The notes under the pieces are model-generated. The model searched no databases and was not told the origin of the DNA. It worked only from the letters and a program-made list of their open reading frames with translations. A stretch of 16,844 nt of DNA. It comes from an uncultured Eubacteriales bacterium (lineage in GTDB: Bacteria; Bacillota; Clostridia; Christensenellales; UBA1242). The stretch covers positions 1 through 16,844 of the forward strand of contig CAQFKO010000029.1 of NCBI GenBank assembly GCA_948787875.1, given 5' to 3'. Within the stretch, counting starts at the first letter, position 1. Each line of letters begins with the position of its first letter. The translations under genes and the position numbers were made by a program. This document shows, one piece after another, positions 1-6,190 of this stretch.

Positions 1-2
1 GA

Positions 3-929
3 TCTTTAACAACAACACAAATTATACTTCTCAGCGTGATAGGCGTATGTTTAATGCTATCGGTTGTGTTCATGATTATGTTCATTGTTGAGGTATTAAA
101 AGGTCGCAAATCAGAAGAGGTAGAAGTTGAAGAACAGGTTCAAAGTGTTTTTGAAATCAATAATTACAGCGAAGTTGTAGCCGAACCTGCAAAAGAGGAA
201 AACAGTGTAAGCGATATGCTTGCAAGCCTTGAAGAACAAACAAAAGACGAAGAGGTTACTTCACCAGCCGAAGAGATTTTGGTTGAAGAAACTGTGGCAG
301 AAGAACCTGCAACAGAAGAGGTTGTGGAAGAGCAGCCGGTTGAGGTTCAAGCAGAAGAAGCATCAGTTGAAAATAAAGCCGAAGAAGTTGAGGCAGAAGA
401 TGTAAAAGAAGAAACTCAAACTTCTGAGGAAGAAGATTCGGTTTCTGCAATAGATAGCGTAGGACACGGAATTGTTTACAGTGGCAACCTTAATGACTAT
501 AAAGCAAGATTAGAAAGCGTTATCGAAGCTCGCAACAAAATTGAAAGAGATTTAACAAAGCGTCAAAAATCAATCTTAAAATATGAAAGAACAAAACGCA
601 GAATGAATCGTAATCAAAAAATGTTAGACAGAAGAGCAGGCGAGTTAACAAACCTTAACTTACTTATGTATAGCGTAACAGATATCAAAAATATTGACGA
701 AGACAAAAAGGCTAAGCAAGAAGACTTAACTGCACACATTGCAGAACTCAAAGCCAGCATTCAAGACGCAGATGAATATATTGAGAGCAACAAAGGCAAA
801 AATGAGAATGATATCAAAATGGCAAAATACTTGCTCAATGAGAAAAATCGTTACAATGATGAAATTGCTGAACTTGAAGAGCTTATAAAAGCTATCGAGA
901 GCAACAATCCAGACGCAAAAGCGGAATAA
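3..929 (+). CDS. Membrane-anchored Glu-rich coiled-coil protein, 5'-partial
   Basis: I do not recognise a family. The frame is open from base 3, and the only internal start candidate near the edge is a GTG at 36 with no Shine-Dalgarno in front of it, so the true start is probably just left of the window. Numbering from the GTG, a hydrophobic membrane segment covers residues 1-22 and extends about 9 residues upstream of it (QIILLSVIG), followed by a basic LKGRK stop-transfer. Residues 26-135 are an extremely acidic, low-complexity Glu/Val/Ala stretch. Residues 150-290 are Lys/Glu/Arg-rich with heptad-like spacing, predicted coiled coil. Inference: a single-pass protein with a long cytoplasmic acidic linker and a helical C-terminal rod, perhaps a scaffold. 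The coding is convincing (long open frame, stop at 927-929); the role is unknown. Confidence 0.75.
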   Translation, partial: SLTTTQIILLSVIGVCLMLSVVFMIMFIVEVLKGRKSEEVEVEEQVQSVFEINNYSEVVAEPAKEENSVSDMLASLEEQTKDEEVTSPAEEILVEETVAEEPATEEVVEEQPVEVQAEEASVENKAEEVEAEDVKEETQTSEEEDSVSAIDSVGHGIVYSGNLNDYKARLESVIEARNKIERDLTKRQKSILKYERTKRRMNRNQKMLDRRAGELTNLNLLMYSVTDIKNIDEDKKAKQEDLTAHIAELKASIQDADEYIESNKGKNENDIKMAKYLLNEKNRYNDEIAELEELIKAIESNNPDAKAE

Positions 930-1008
930 AATTGTTTATCTAGACTGAAAAGTTAAAGATAAAACCCAAAAGGTGTACAGAAGATAAATTTTAGAGTAAC
1001 TTAGGAAA

Positions 1009-1189
1009 TTCCAAAGAAAAATTATTAATCCACAGAAGAAATACGAGATAAACCAAAGAAATTCAAAAGAACAAATTGACATACAAAAGAAATTCAAAAG
1101 ACAAATAATTAATTCACTAAGGAAAAACAAAAGAAACTCATAAGATTAATAATCGATAAACAAAAGAAATACCAAAGAAATTCAAAAGA
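1009..1189 (+). repeat. Degenerate A-rich repeats, partly ~44-bp period
   Basis: The core CAAAGAAATTCAAAAGA recurs at 1052-1070, 1083-1101 and 1171-1189, with a weaker copy (ACAAAAGAAACTCATAAGA) at 1127-1145 and partial ones near 1009-1020 and 1160-1170. Copies 2, 3 and 4 start exactly 44 bp apart (1083, 1127, 1171); copy 1 is 31 bp before copy 2. The text between cores is also similar (TAATAAT...AAGGAAA/AAAAGAAA). There is no long open frame through the tract. It lies between the stop of the upstream gene and its terminator, so it is probably transcribed as a 3' untranslated region. Origin and function unknown. Confidence 0.55.
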
Positions 1190-1190
1190 T

Positions 1191-1225
1191 AAAGTCCTAA
1201 GCCGAAAGGCTTGGGATTTTTGTTT
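1191..1225 (+). terminator. Rho-independent terminator
   Basis: A stem of 9 bp (1195-1203 TCCTAAGCC with 1208-1216 GGCTTGGGA, one G-T pair) closes a GAAA tetraloop (1204-1207). It can be extended by G-T and three A-T pairs into the following T run (1217-1225, TTTTTGTTT). It would end the transcript of the coiled-coil gene about 265 nt after its stop codon. Confidence 0.85.
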
Positions 1226-1252
1226 GCCAATTTGCTTCAAAGTGATATATTA

Positions 1253-1258
1253 TATAAT
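1253..1258 (+). promoter_or_regulatory. Putative -10 box for phospholipase gene
   Basis: TATAAT at 1253-1258, 38 bases before the chosen ATG. The possible -35 (TTTGCT, 1231-1236) is poor and 16 bp away, and the whole stretch is AT-rich, so this is tentative. Confidence 0.35.
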
Positions 1259-1295
1259 ATATAGAATAATATTAATATACAAAAGGATATTTTTC

Positions 1296-2153
1296 ATGAA
1301 ATTTACATTCAAACGCAAACAAAACAAAGATTTAACTATAAACCGCAAAGTCAAAATCGGACTCGCGCTCGGAGGTGGAGGAGCAAGAGGCATTGGGCAT
1401 ATCGGGGCATTAAAGGCATTTGAAGAACTCGGCATAAAATTTGATTACATTGCAGGAACAAGTGCGGGCAGTCTTGCTGGGTGTTTTTATGCTTTCGGAA
1501 AAACCGCATCAGAACTTGAAGAGTTTGTAAAAAGTGTAAAGCGAAGTGATGTTATGCGCTATTCAATACCGTTCATAAAGCCCGCAAAAGCAGACAGGCT
1601 GGAAGATTTGATAAATAATTGCTTGGGTGATATAACTGTGTTTTCCGAACTCAAAATTCCATTTTGTGCAGTATGCACAGACCTCAAAACAGGCAAAGAG
1701 GTTGATTTTGATTACGGAAATGTAGCAAAGGTGGTTGCAGGCAGTTGTGCTGTTCCGGGCGTCTTTACCCCCGTGGTTTATGAGGGAATGCATCTTGTAG
1801 ACGGAGGACTGAGAAACAATGTTCCGGCAGATATTGTTCGAAATATGGGTGCAAATGTGGTTTTTGCAATAGATGTAAATCATTTGCGAGGAACGGGAAC
1901 AAACTCTTTGTCAACAGTGAGTGTGCTTTCTTCAACAATAGGAATAATGATGCAGGCAAAAGTTGATGAGGCAATGGAAGAGGCTGATTTGATTTTCACA
2001 CCTGCGTTAGAAGAGTTTTCTCCGTTAAAATTTGAAAACATCGACGAAATGATACAAATAGGTTATGATACTGTTATGGCAAATAAACACAAAATAAAAA
2101 AGATGCTTGAAATCCATCCAAACAAAATCGGCAAGTTTTTTACAAAGTCATAA
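1296..2153 (+). CDS. Patatin-like phospholipase (RssA/YlbK-type)
   Basis: 285 residues. Patatin-like hydrolases use a Ser-Asp dyad to cleave acyl groups from membrane lipids. The motifs are intact: oxyanion-hole glycine loop GGGGARG at residues 26-32, nucleophile elbow GTSAG at 54-58 (Ser56), and the catalytic DGG at 169-171 (Asp169), followed by NNVPADIVRNMGA, typical of the bacterial RssA/YlbK subgroup. There is no signal peptide, so it is likely cytoplasmic and acts on the inner leaflet. The ATG at 1296 is chosen because AAGGA (1283-1287) sits 8 bases upstream; an in-frame TTG at 1224 would begin inside the terminator's T tract and add an AT-coded hydrophobic leader. A 40-base gap leads to the metallo-beta-lactamase gene, so the two may be cotranscribed. 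The family call is firm; the substrate is not known. Confidence 0.92.
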   Translation: MKFTFKRKQNKDLTINRKVKIGLALGGGGARGIGHIGALKAFEELGIKFDYIAGTSAGSLAGCFYAFGKTASELEEFVKSVKRSDVMRYSIPFIKPAKADRLEDLINNCLGDITVFSELKIPFCAVCTDLKTGKEVDFDYGNVAKVVAGSCAVPGVFTPVVYEGMHLVDGGLRNNVPADIVRNMGANVVFAIDVNHLRGTGTNSLSTVSVLSSTIGIMMQAKVDEAMEEADLIFTPALEEFSPLKFENIDEMIQIGYDTVMANKHKIKKMLEIHPNKIGKFFTKS

Positions 2154-2193
2154 AATATAATAAAAATTTAAGTTTTATACCAAAGAGAAAACT

Positions 2194-3495
2194 ATGACAA
2201 AATATTATTTCAAATCAAAAGAGTTTTTAACAAAGGCAATCATAACCGTGATAATGGTTTTAATCACGGGGTTGTCTTTTTTGTTTGCAAATAATATTGA
2301 GCTGGCACTTGGTTTAAAACATTTTTACAATACTTATGAAAAAGATTTTGACTATGTTTACGGCAGCGACTATTTTGTAACATATTTAGATGTGGGTCAA
2401 GGCAATTGCACCTTTGTAAAACTTCCCGACGGAAAAACTATGCTAATCGACGGCGGCAACACAATGTACGGCGACAAAATTTTCAATTATTTAAGGTCAA
2501 TCAATGTAAGCAAAATTGATTATATGATAGCTTCACATGCAGATTCCGACCATATCGGCGGATTAATAAAAGTGCTGGAACAATTTGAAGTCAAAAATAT
2601 TTACCGACCTTTTCAAATTTGCGGAAGAGGCACAAGTTACAAAGATTTTGTTCCAAGTGAGTCAGAAGATTTGGCTGATGTTTATTACTATTATCGTGAC
2701 AAACTTGACAAAAATGCCAAAATTTCAAGAGTAACATCAAGCGTTTATAACGACTTTTTAACTGCGGCATACAGCGAAATTTATTTTGAAAATTCAAAAG
2801 AGTGCAAAAGCACTGTAACGGTATTTTATGATGGGCTCGAAATTGGTGACACAGGTTATAGCATAAAATTTTTTGCACCTGAAAAAAGAGAAGGAGAAGA
2901 AGGTTTAGAGTTAAAAACAATGTCAAACACCAAAGGTTACGCAACAATCGGCTATGGCACAACAGACAGCAATAACAGTTCGGCAATATTTTTGCTTAAT
3001 TGCAGGGGCTCAACCTTTTTGTTCACGGGCGATGCGGCGTTTGAAAGCGGTTCAAGCAAAGACAGTGACAAGTTTGAAGAAAAAGATTTTGTAAACAATT
3101 TAACCAATGAAGAGCGCGCACTCCTTTCAAATGTGTCCGTCTATTTAGTGGGCCATCACGGAAGTCAATATAGTTCGAGCTTAGAACTAATCAGCTTAAT
3201 TAATCCAAAATTTGCAGTGGTTTCGGTTGGGCTTAAAAACGGTTATGGACACCCAAGCAGTGAAGCGATTTTAAGAGTGCTTTCTTCCAAAAATATAAGC
3301 TTTGAAAGATTGCTTTTGACCAGCAACAGCGGAAACCTAGCATTTTGCGGAAATTACGGACAAATATACTTTGCACAAGAAATTTCGGAAATCAAAACCA
3401 GCTATAAAATTTCTTGGATACTTTTAAGCTCCATACTTTGTGGTGTAATTTTAATTATAGTTTGGAATGTCAAACCAAAACAGACAAAGAGTTGA
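2194..3495 (+). CDS. Membrane-tethered ComEC-type MBL-fold hydrolase
   Basis: 433 residues. The central domain matches the extracellular metallo-beta-lactamase domain of ComEC/Rec2: DVGQGN at 66-71, LIDGG at 84-88, metal-binding HADSDHIGG at 115-123, FTGD at 277-280, VGHHGS at 319-324 and SVGLKNGYGHPSS at 344-356. Unlike full ComEC there is no multi-helix channel: only one N-terminal membrane segment (about 14-33) and one C-terminal segment (about 407-424), followed by a basic tail. The catalytic domain between them would then lie on one side of the membrane, probably outside. An insertion at about 140-250 is Tyr/Ser/Lys-rich. The ribosome site is weak (AAAGAGA before 2194). ComEC-type domains degrade one DNA strand or act as phosphodiesterases; the activity here is inference. 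All metal ligands expected from the motifs appear present. Confidence 0.88.
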   Translation: MTKYYFKSKEFLTKAIITVIMVLITGLSFLFANNIELALGLKHFYNTYEKDFDYVYGSDYFVTYLDVGQGNCTFVKLPDGKTMLIDGGNTMYGDKIFNYLRSINVSKIDYMIASHADSDHIGGLIKVLEQFEVKNIYRPFQICGRGTSYKDFVPSESEDLADVYYYYRDKLDKNAKISRVTSSVYNDFLTAAYSEIYFENSKECKSTVTVFYDGLEIGDTGYSIKFFAPEKREGEEGLELKTMSNTKGYATIGYGTTDSNNSSAIFLLNCRGSTFLFTGDAAFESGSSKDSDKFEEKDFVNNLTNEERALLSNVSVYLVGHHGSQYSSSLELISLINPKFAVVSVGLKNGYGHPSSEAILRVLSSKNISFERLLLTSNSGNLAFCGNYGQIYFAQEISEIKTSYKISWILLSSILCGVILIIVWNVKPKQTKS

Positions 3496-3520
3496 CACCA
3501 AAAAATAATTAAAGTATTAT
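3492..3520 (+). promoter_or_regulatory. Promoter of the three-gene unknown cluster
   Basis: TTGACA (3492-3497) and TATTAT (3515-3520) are separated by 17 bp; an alternative -10, TATAAA (3518-3523), gives 20 bp. The -35 overlaps the stop codon of the upstream gene (3493-3495). The predicted start of transcription near 3526-3528 falls on the AGAGG ribosome site (3526-3530), so the leader would be very short. Confidence 0.6.
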
Positions 3521-3537
3521 AAAATAGAGGCAAATTT

Positions 3538-4617
3538 ATGATTGATTTTGAAGATAAAGACCTAATTGAACAAAAAGCATTAGCCACAAGCATTGTGAGC
3601 GAACTTTTGCCTGTGCACGAAAATTTAAAAAAATATTGCGAAAAGCGAATTCTTGAAATCGAACAAATAGAACAAAAATTAACTCAGGCAAGCGATTTTG
3701 AAAAAATTGACAGTTATTCAAAACAATCTGAAATCAAAAGGGAAGAACTTATAAAATTTCTTGCAATAAAAAATAGGGTTCAAAACATCATAAACAAAAA
3801 CAATCAAAGAATTTTGTTTATAAAAAATCAGTTGGACGCAAGCGGAATATATAATGAACAAACAAACAAAAAGAATTTAGAGCAAATAGAGCTTCAAAAT
3901 ATAGATAATATTTCGGAAGAAAGTTTGGGTTTAAGTGGGCTAGACTTGGGCTATACTCAAAAGTTTATCGACGGAACAATTTATGTTATAAAAAATAATA
4001 AGCTTGATTTTTCAATAGAAGAAAATAAGCAAACATTAATTTGTGCAACAGAAGACAAAATTCATAAAGCGATTTCAACCTTTCCGGAAAGTGTTTCAAC
4101 AATCGGTGCGGATATACTTGTAAATTATGTTATAAAACGCAAAGTTTTAAAGGAAATCACTTTGTTTGTATATGACGAGGCAAAAAGGCAAAGTTTTAGA
4201 GAAATAAACAAAAGCTTGGGAGGACTGCTAAATTTCAGAAAAGAAATCCCCGACAATTTTGAAACCTATATTGTGGGAATTCAAAATATGTTTAATGTTT
4301 TGGTAAAACTATATTTAAAGGCGCAATATCCAAGCAAGGCAGACGAGATTGAAAAAAATTTAAAGTGTAACGAGAATTCGGCACTTATTCCGGAAGAAAG
4401 AATAAAACCGCTAATTAGCAAAATTAATGATAATTCAAAAATGGAGCAATTTTTTGCGACAAGCGATTTGGAATATGACAAAGAAATAAACCTTTCAAAT
4501 GAAGATATTTTGGAAGATGTGGCATCTGACTTTGACAAATCAGCTGATGACCAAGACGCAATAGCTCTTTTAAACGCACTTGGAATCGGCGTTGATAATA
4601 ACCAAGAAACAGAGTAG
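3538..4617 (+). CDS. Hypothetical protein, first of three-gene cluster
   Basis: 359 residues, family not recognised. The ATG follows AGAGG (3526-3530) by 7 bases. No membrane segment or signal peptide: cytoplasmic. Residues 1-125 are charged and helical with coiled-coil character (Glu/Lys/Gln/Ile-rich). The middle (about 135-260) looks like a mixed alpha/beta globular region. The C-terminus (about 315-359) is very acidic and ends with a short hydrophobic patch (IALLNALGIGV) before a polar tail. The next gene starts 12 bases after the stop, so cotranscription is almost certain. The C-terminal LGI motif recurs at the end of the next protein, suggesting a common binding partner (inference). No catalytic motif is visible. 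Confidence 0.8.
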   Translation: MIDFEDKDLIEQKALATSIVSELLPVHENLKKYCEKRILEIEQIEQKLTQASDFEKIDSYSKQSEIKREELIKFLAIKNRVQNIINKNNQRILFIKNQLDASGIYNEQTNKKNLEQIELQNIDNISEESLGLSGLDLGYTQKFIDGTIYVIKNNKLDFSIEENKQTLICATEDKIHKAISTFPESVSTIGADILVNYVIKRKVLKEITLFVYDEAKRQSFREINKSLGGLLNFRKEIPDNFETYIVGIQNMFNVLVKLYLKAQYPSKADEIEKNLKCNENSALIPEERIKPLISKINDNSKMEQFFATSDLEYDKEINLSNEDILEDVASDFDKSADDQDAIALLNALGIGVDNNQETE

Positions 4618-4629
4618 CAAAGGGTAGTT

Positions 4630-4947
4630 ATGAAAGTTGAAAATTTTGAAAGTGAATATTATGACGAAATTTTAAGTGCAGAGGTAAAGGTAAGTGACCT
4701 CGAAAAGTTCGGAGTGAAGAAAAAAACTCTGTCAAAAGAATTGTACTTAAAAAACATTTACGGTGACGAAATTATTTTTATAAAAAATGAAGATAGCCTT
4801 GCAAAAGGCGCAAAAAAATCAATCACAAAATTAACAGAGGAAGAGCTTGGTTTGAGGTCTGAGCTCAGTGAAATTTACAGTAGCATAGATAACTCAAACT
4901 TTGATGAGGCGTTTGATATGCTGGGCATAAAATTTGAAGAGGAATAA
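4630..4947 (+). CDS. Small acidic hypothetical protein, second of cluster
   Basis: 105 residues, family not recognised. AAAGGG (4619-4624) is 5 bases before the ATG. The protein is acidic, soluble and without membrane segments; residues 1-60 may form a small beta-containing fold (ELYLKNIYGDEIIFIKN), and residues 68-105 are helical and end in DEAFDMLGIKFEEE. This ending resembles the C-terminus of the preceding product (ALLNALGIGV plus acidic tail). Tight spacing on both sides (12 bases before, 5 bases after) places it in one transcription unit with its neighbours. It could be an adaptor or chaperone for one of them, but nothing in the sequence proves this. Confidence 0.75.
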   Translation: MKVENFESEYYDEILSAEVKVSDLEKFGVKKKTLSKELYLKNIYGDEIIFIKNEDSLAKGAKKSITKLTEEELGLRSELSEIYSSIDNSNFDEAFDMLGIKFEEE

Positions 4948-4952
4948 AGTTA

Positions 4953-5483
4953 GTGAAACAAAACATAATGGTAATAAGCTATGATTATAAACTTAGCAAA
5001 AACATATCAAATATGCTTGCTGAGAGTTTTAATATGCGTGCTTTTGACCAATTGGAGTTGTTTGAATTTGACCATATTCCAAGAAGTTTTGAAGAGGTCT
5101 TGCAGATTGAAGGAAAGGAATATATCTACAAAAAATTCCGTTCTATAATAAAAATGGAATTAGAGTTTGACAATGCTTCGTTTGCTGCTGATATTTCGCT
5201 TGCAGATAATTGCGAAGATATTTTTTATAAAATAAAGCTAAGCAACTTTGTAATTTTGCTCTATAAGCCAACAGAGGTTGAGCTTTCCGAATTATCTTCA
5301 AAAAATTTAAAGCCAACTTTAAAAGAGCAGTTTTTTGCCACCACAAGTGAAGAATTAAAAAGCAGACAAAAAAAGATAAACGAAGCCTGCGCAGATATAA
5401 GCATAAATATAGACGGGCTAGAAGATAATGAAATTGTCAGTCTTATAGAAAAACTTATAGAAGCTTATTACTCAGTCAAATAA
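4953..5483 (+). CDS. Degenerate shikimate-kinase-like protein lacking P-loop
   Basis: 176 residues, the usual length of shikimate kinase. Read by eye against AroK-type kinases the whole chain lines up: a first strand (NIMVISY), a region where the Walker A loop GxxGxGKS/T should be but SYDYKLSKN (9-17) stands, LAESFNMRAFDQLELFEFD (22-40) like the kinase's LAxxLGxxFxDTDxxIE, SFEEVLQIEGKEYIYKKFR (45-63) like the IxxIFxxxGExxFRxxE stretch, SNFVILLYKP (97-106) like the VVYL strand, NLKPTL (118-123) at the RPLL lid position, and RQKKINEACADISINID (138-154) like RxPLYxEVADxxVDT. The Lys/Ser of Walker A, the DxD and the GGG substrate loop are all missing, so kinase activity is unlikely. GTG start at 4953 supported by AAGAGGA (4937-4943), 9 bases upstream. 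Fold assignment is inference without a search. Confidence 0.7.
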   Translation: MKQNIMVISYDYKLSKNISNMLAESFNMRAFDQLELFEFDHIPRSFEEVLQIEGKEYIYKKFRSIIKMELEFDNASFAADISLADNCEDIFYKIKLSNFVILLYKPTEVELSELSSKNLKPTLKEQFFATTSEELKSRQKKINEACADISINIDGLEDNEIVSLIEKLIEAYYSVK

Positions 5484-5487
5484 ATGC

Positions 5488-5516
5488 TTGCCACAACAAA
5501 ATTAATTTTATATAAT
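5488..5516 (+). promoter_or_regulatory. Strong promoter of the 75-residue coiled-coil gene
   Basis: TTGCCA (5488-5493), 17 bp spacer, TATAAT (5511-5516). It begins 4 bases after the stop of the upstream gene and gives a leader of about 17 bases that carries a near-perfect ribosome site AGGAGGG (5526-5532 region). Confidence 0.65.
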
Positions 5517-5539
5517 AAAATTGTGAGGAGGGCAACATC

Positions 5540-5767
5540 ATGAAAAGATATTATGACGCAGATTATATCATTCGCAAAAATAATGAATATGAAGAACAAG
5601 AAATCTTTAACAACCCTGCCGAAAAAAAACTTCGCAAAATGATTGAAGAGGTCAATCGTGCTTGTGAAATAGCAAATGAAAAATGTCGCCTTCAAAAAGA
5701 AAAACTAGAAGCTAAGCGCAAAGAGCGAATGCTTGCTAGTATGCAGTGCGAAGAACCAGCAATGTAA
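5540..5767 (+). CDS. Small charged coiled-coil hypothetical protein
   Basis: 75 residues, family not recognised. It has a perfect AGGAGG (5526-5531) 8 bases before the ATG and a good promoter, and is followed at once by a terminator, so it is a monocistronic gene that looks well expressed. Residues 1-25 are Tyr/Asn/Glu-rich; residues 27-65 form one charged amphipathic helix (AEKKLRKMIEEVNRACEIAN, then Lys/Glu-rich), likely a dimeric coiled coil. Three cysteines (two in the helix, one in the tail) are notable in such a small cytoplasmic protein. No DNA-binding or membrane motif is evident. The role is unknown. Confidence 0.75.
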   Translation: MKRYYDADYIIRKNNEYEEQEIFNNPAEKKLRKMIEEVNRACEIANEKCRLQKEKLEAKRKERMLASMQCEEPAM

Positions 5768-5782
5768 TAATAAAAATTTTGT

Positions 5783-5808
5783 AAGGGGAATTTTTTGCCC
5801 CTTTTTAT
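5783..5808 (+). terminator. Rho-independent terminator
   Basis: AAGGGG (5783-5788) pairs with CCCCTT (5798-5803) around a 9-base loop, followed by a T run through 5806. It starts 16 bases after the stop of the small coiled-coil gene. Confidence 0.75.
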
Positions 5809-5962
5809 ATTGCAAAACAAATTTTATCTTAAAATTTAATAGCCCACAATTACTGATAAGTATAATGTTAAATGTATGAATAAATAAAATTTATCTGAAA
5901 TTTTTTAAAGCATTAAACTACATTTTAAATCAGCAAGTTAATTTTTAAATAAGTAAAATAAA

Positions 5963-6138
5963 TTTAAACGATAATTTTTAAAATTGAATTATATTTAAGC
6001 TATAATTTTTTTAAACACTAAATTATTTTTTTCTTGGTTAATTAAATTTTTAATTATAATTTCTTTAAGCATTGAATTATTTTTAAACGATAATTTTTTT
6101 TAACCCTTTTAATCATTTCTAAACGATAATTTTTTTTT
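5963..6138. repeat. Degenerate AT-rich repeats (TTTAAACGATAATTTTT)
   Basis: Exact or near copies of TAAACGATAATTTTT lie at 5963-5980, 6082-6101 and 6119-6138; TTTAAGCTATAATTTTTTT at 5994-6012 is a variant. The word ATTGAATTAT occurs identically at 5983-5992 and 6071-6080, each time followed one base later by TTTAAnCnATAATTTTTTT, so an approximately 30-bp unit is repeated 88 bp apart. Spacing is irregular (31-36 bp where tandem). The rare CG dinucleotides occur inside the repeated word, which argues against mere base-composition drift. Confidence 0.5.
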
Positions 6139-6140
6139 AC

Positions 6141-6190
6141 GCTGTGGCTCTCCTGATAGGAGAGCTGTCGCTGACAGCGACTGAGAGGTT
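6141..6190. repeat. GC-rich double-hairpin intergenic element
   Basis: Hairpin 1: GCTCTCCT (6147-6154), loop GAT, AGGAGAGC (6158-6165), a perfect 8-bp stem. Hairpin 2: GTCGCT (6167-6172), loop GAC, AGCGAC (6176-6181), a perfect 6-bp stem. A competing stem, GCTGTC (6164-6169) with GACAGC (6173-6178), is also perfect and excludes the other fold. The element is followed by GAGAGGTTTT. Such GC-rich paired hairpins in AT-rich spacers resemble the short palindromic repeats scattered in gut Firmicute genomes; only one copy is seen here, so the family assignment is from recollection. Confidence 0.55.

Larger units (their letters stand above)
930..1295. other. Gene-free interval: A-rich repeats, terminator, promoter region
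   Basis: No credible gene here. The left two thirds (about 945-1190) is strongly A-rich on the + strand and holds degenerate repeats of the CAAAAGAAATTCAAAAGA type. A Rho-independent terminator follows at 1191-1225, then a short AT-rich promoter-like region for the phospholipase gene. A 64-codon frame on the minus strand (936-1130) is Phe/Leu-rich only because it is the complement of an A-rich tract; it begins at a TTG without a ribosome binding site. Confidence 0.6.

Noticed and set aside
220..450. Short frames on both strands in the Glu-rich region
   Set aside because: Shadows of the GAA/GAG/GTT-rich coding sequence of the membrane-anchored protein; no start signals.
936..1130. Minus-strand 64-codon frame, Phe/Leu-rich and membrane-like
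   Set aside because: It is the complement of the A-rich repeat tract, starts at TTG, has no ribosome site and its hydrophobicity follows from T-rich codons.
1052..1189. CRISPR-like array
   Set aside because: Copies are degenerate, spacing is 31 and 44 bp with similar text in the gaps, and there are no cas genes.
1224..1295. Upstream TTG start for the phospholipase
   Set aside because: It lies in the T tract of the terminator and has no ribosome site; the ATG at 1296 has AAGGA at good distance.
5963..6138. CRISPR or replication-origin iterons
   Set aside because: Irregular spacing, poly-T filled units, no DnaA-box series (TTATCCACA) and no replication gene nearby.
6141..6190. Terminator for the minus-strand small gene
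   Set aside because: On the minus strand the hairpins are followed by A runs, not T runs, and on the plus strand only by four Ts after GAGAGG; a mobile palindromic element fits better.
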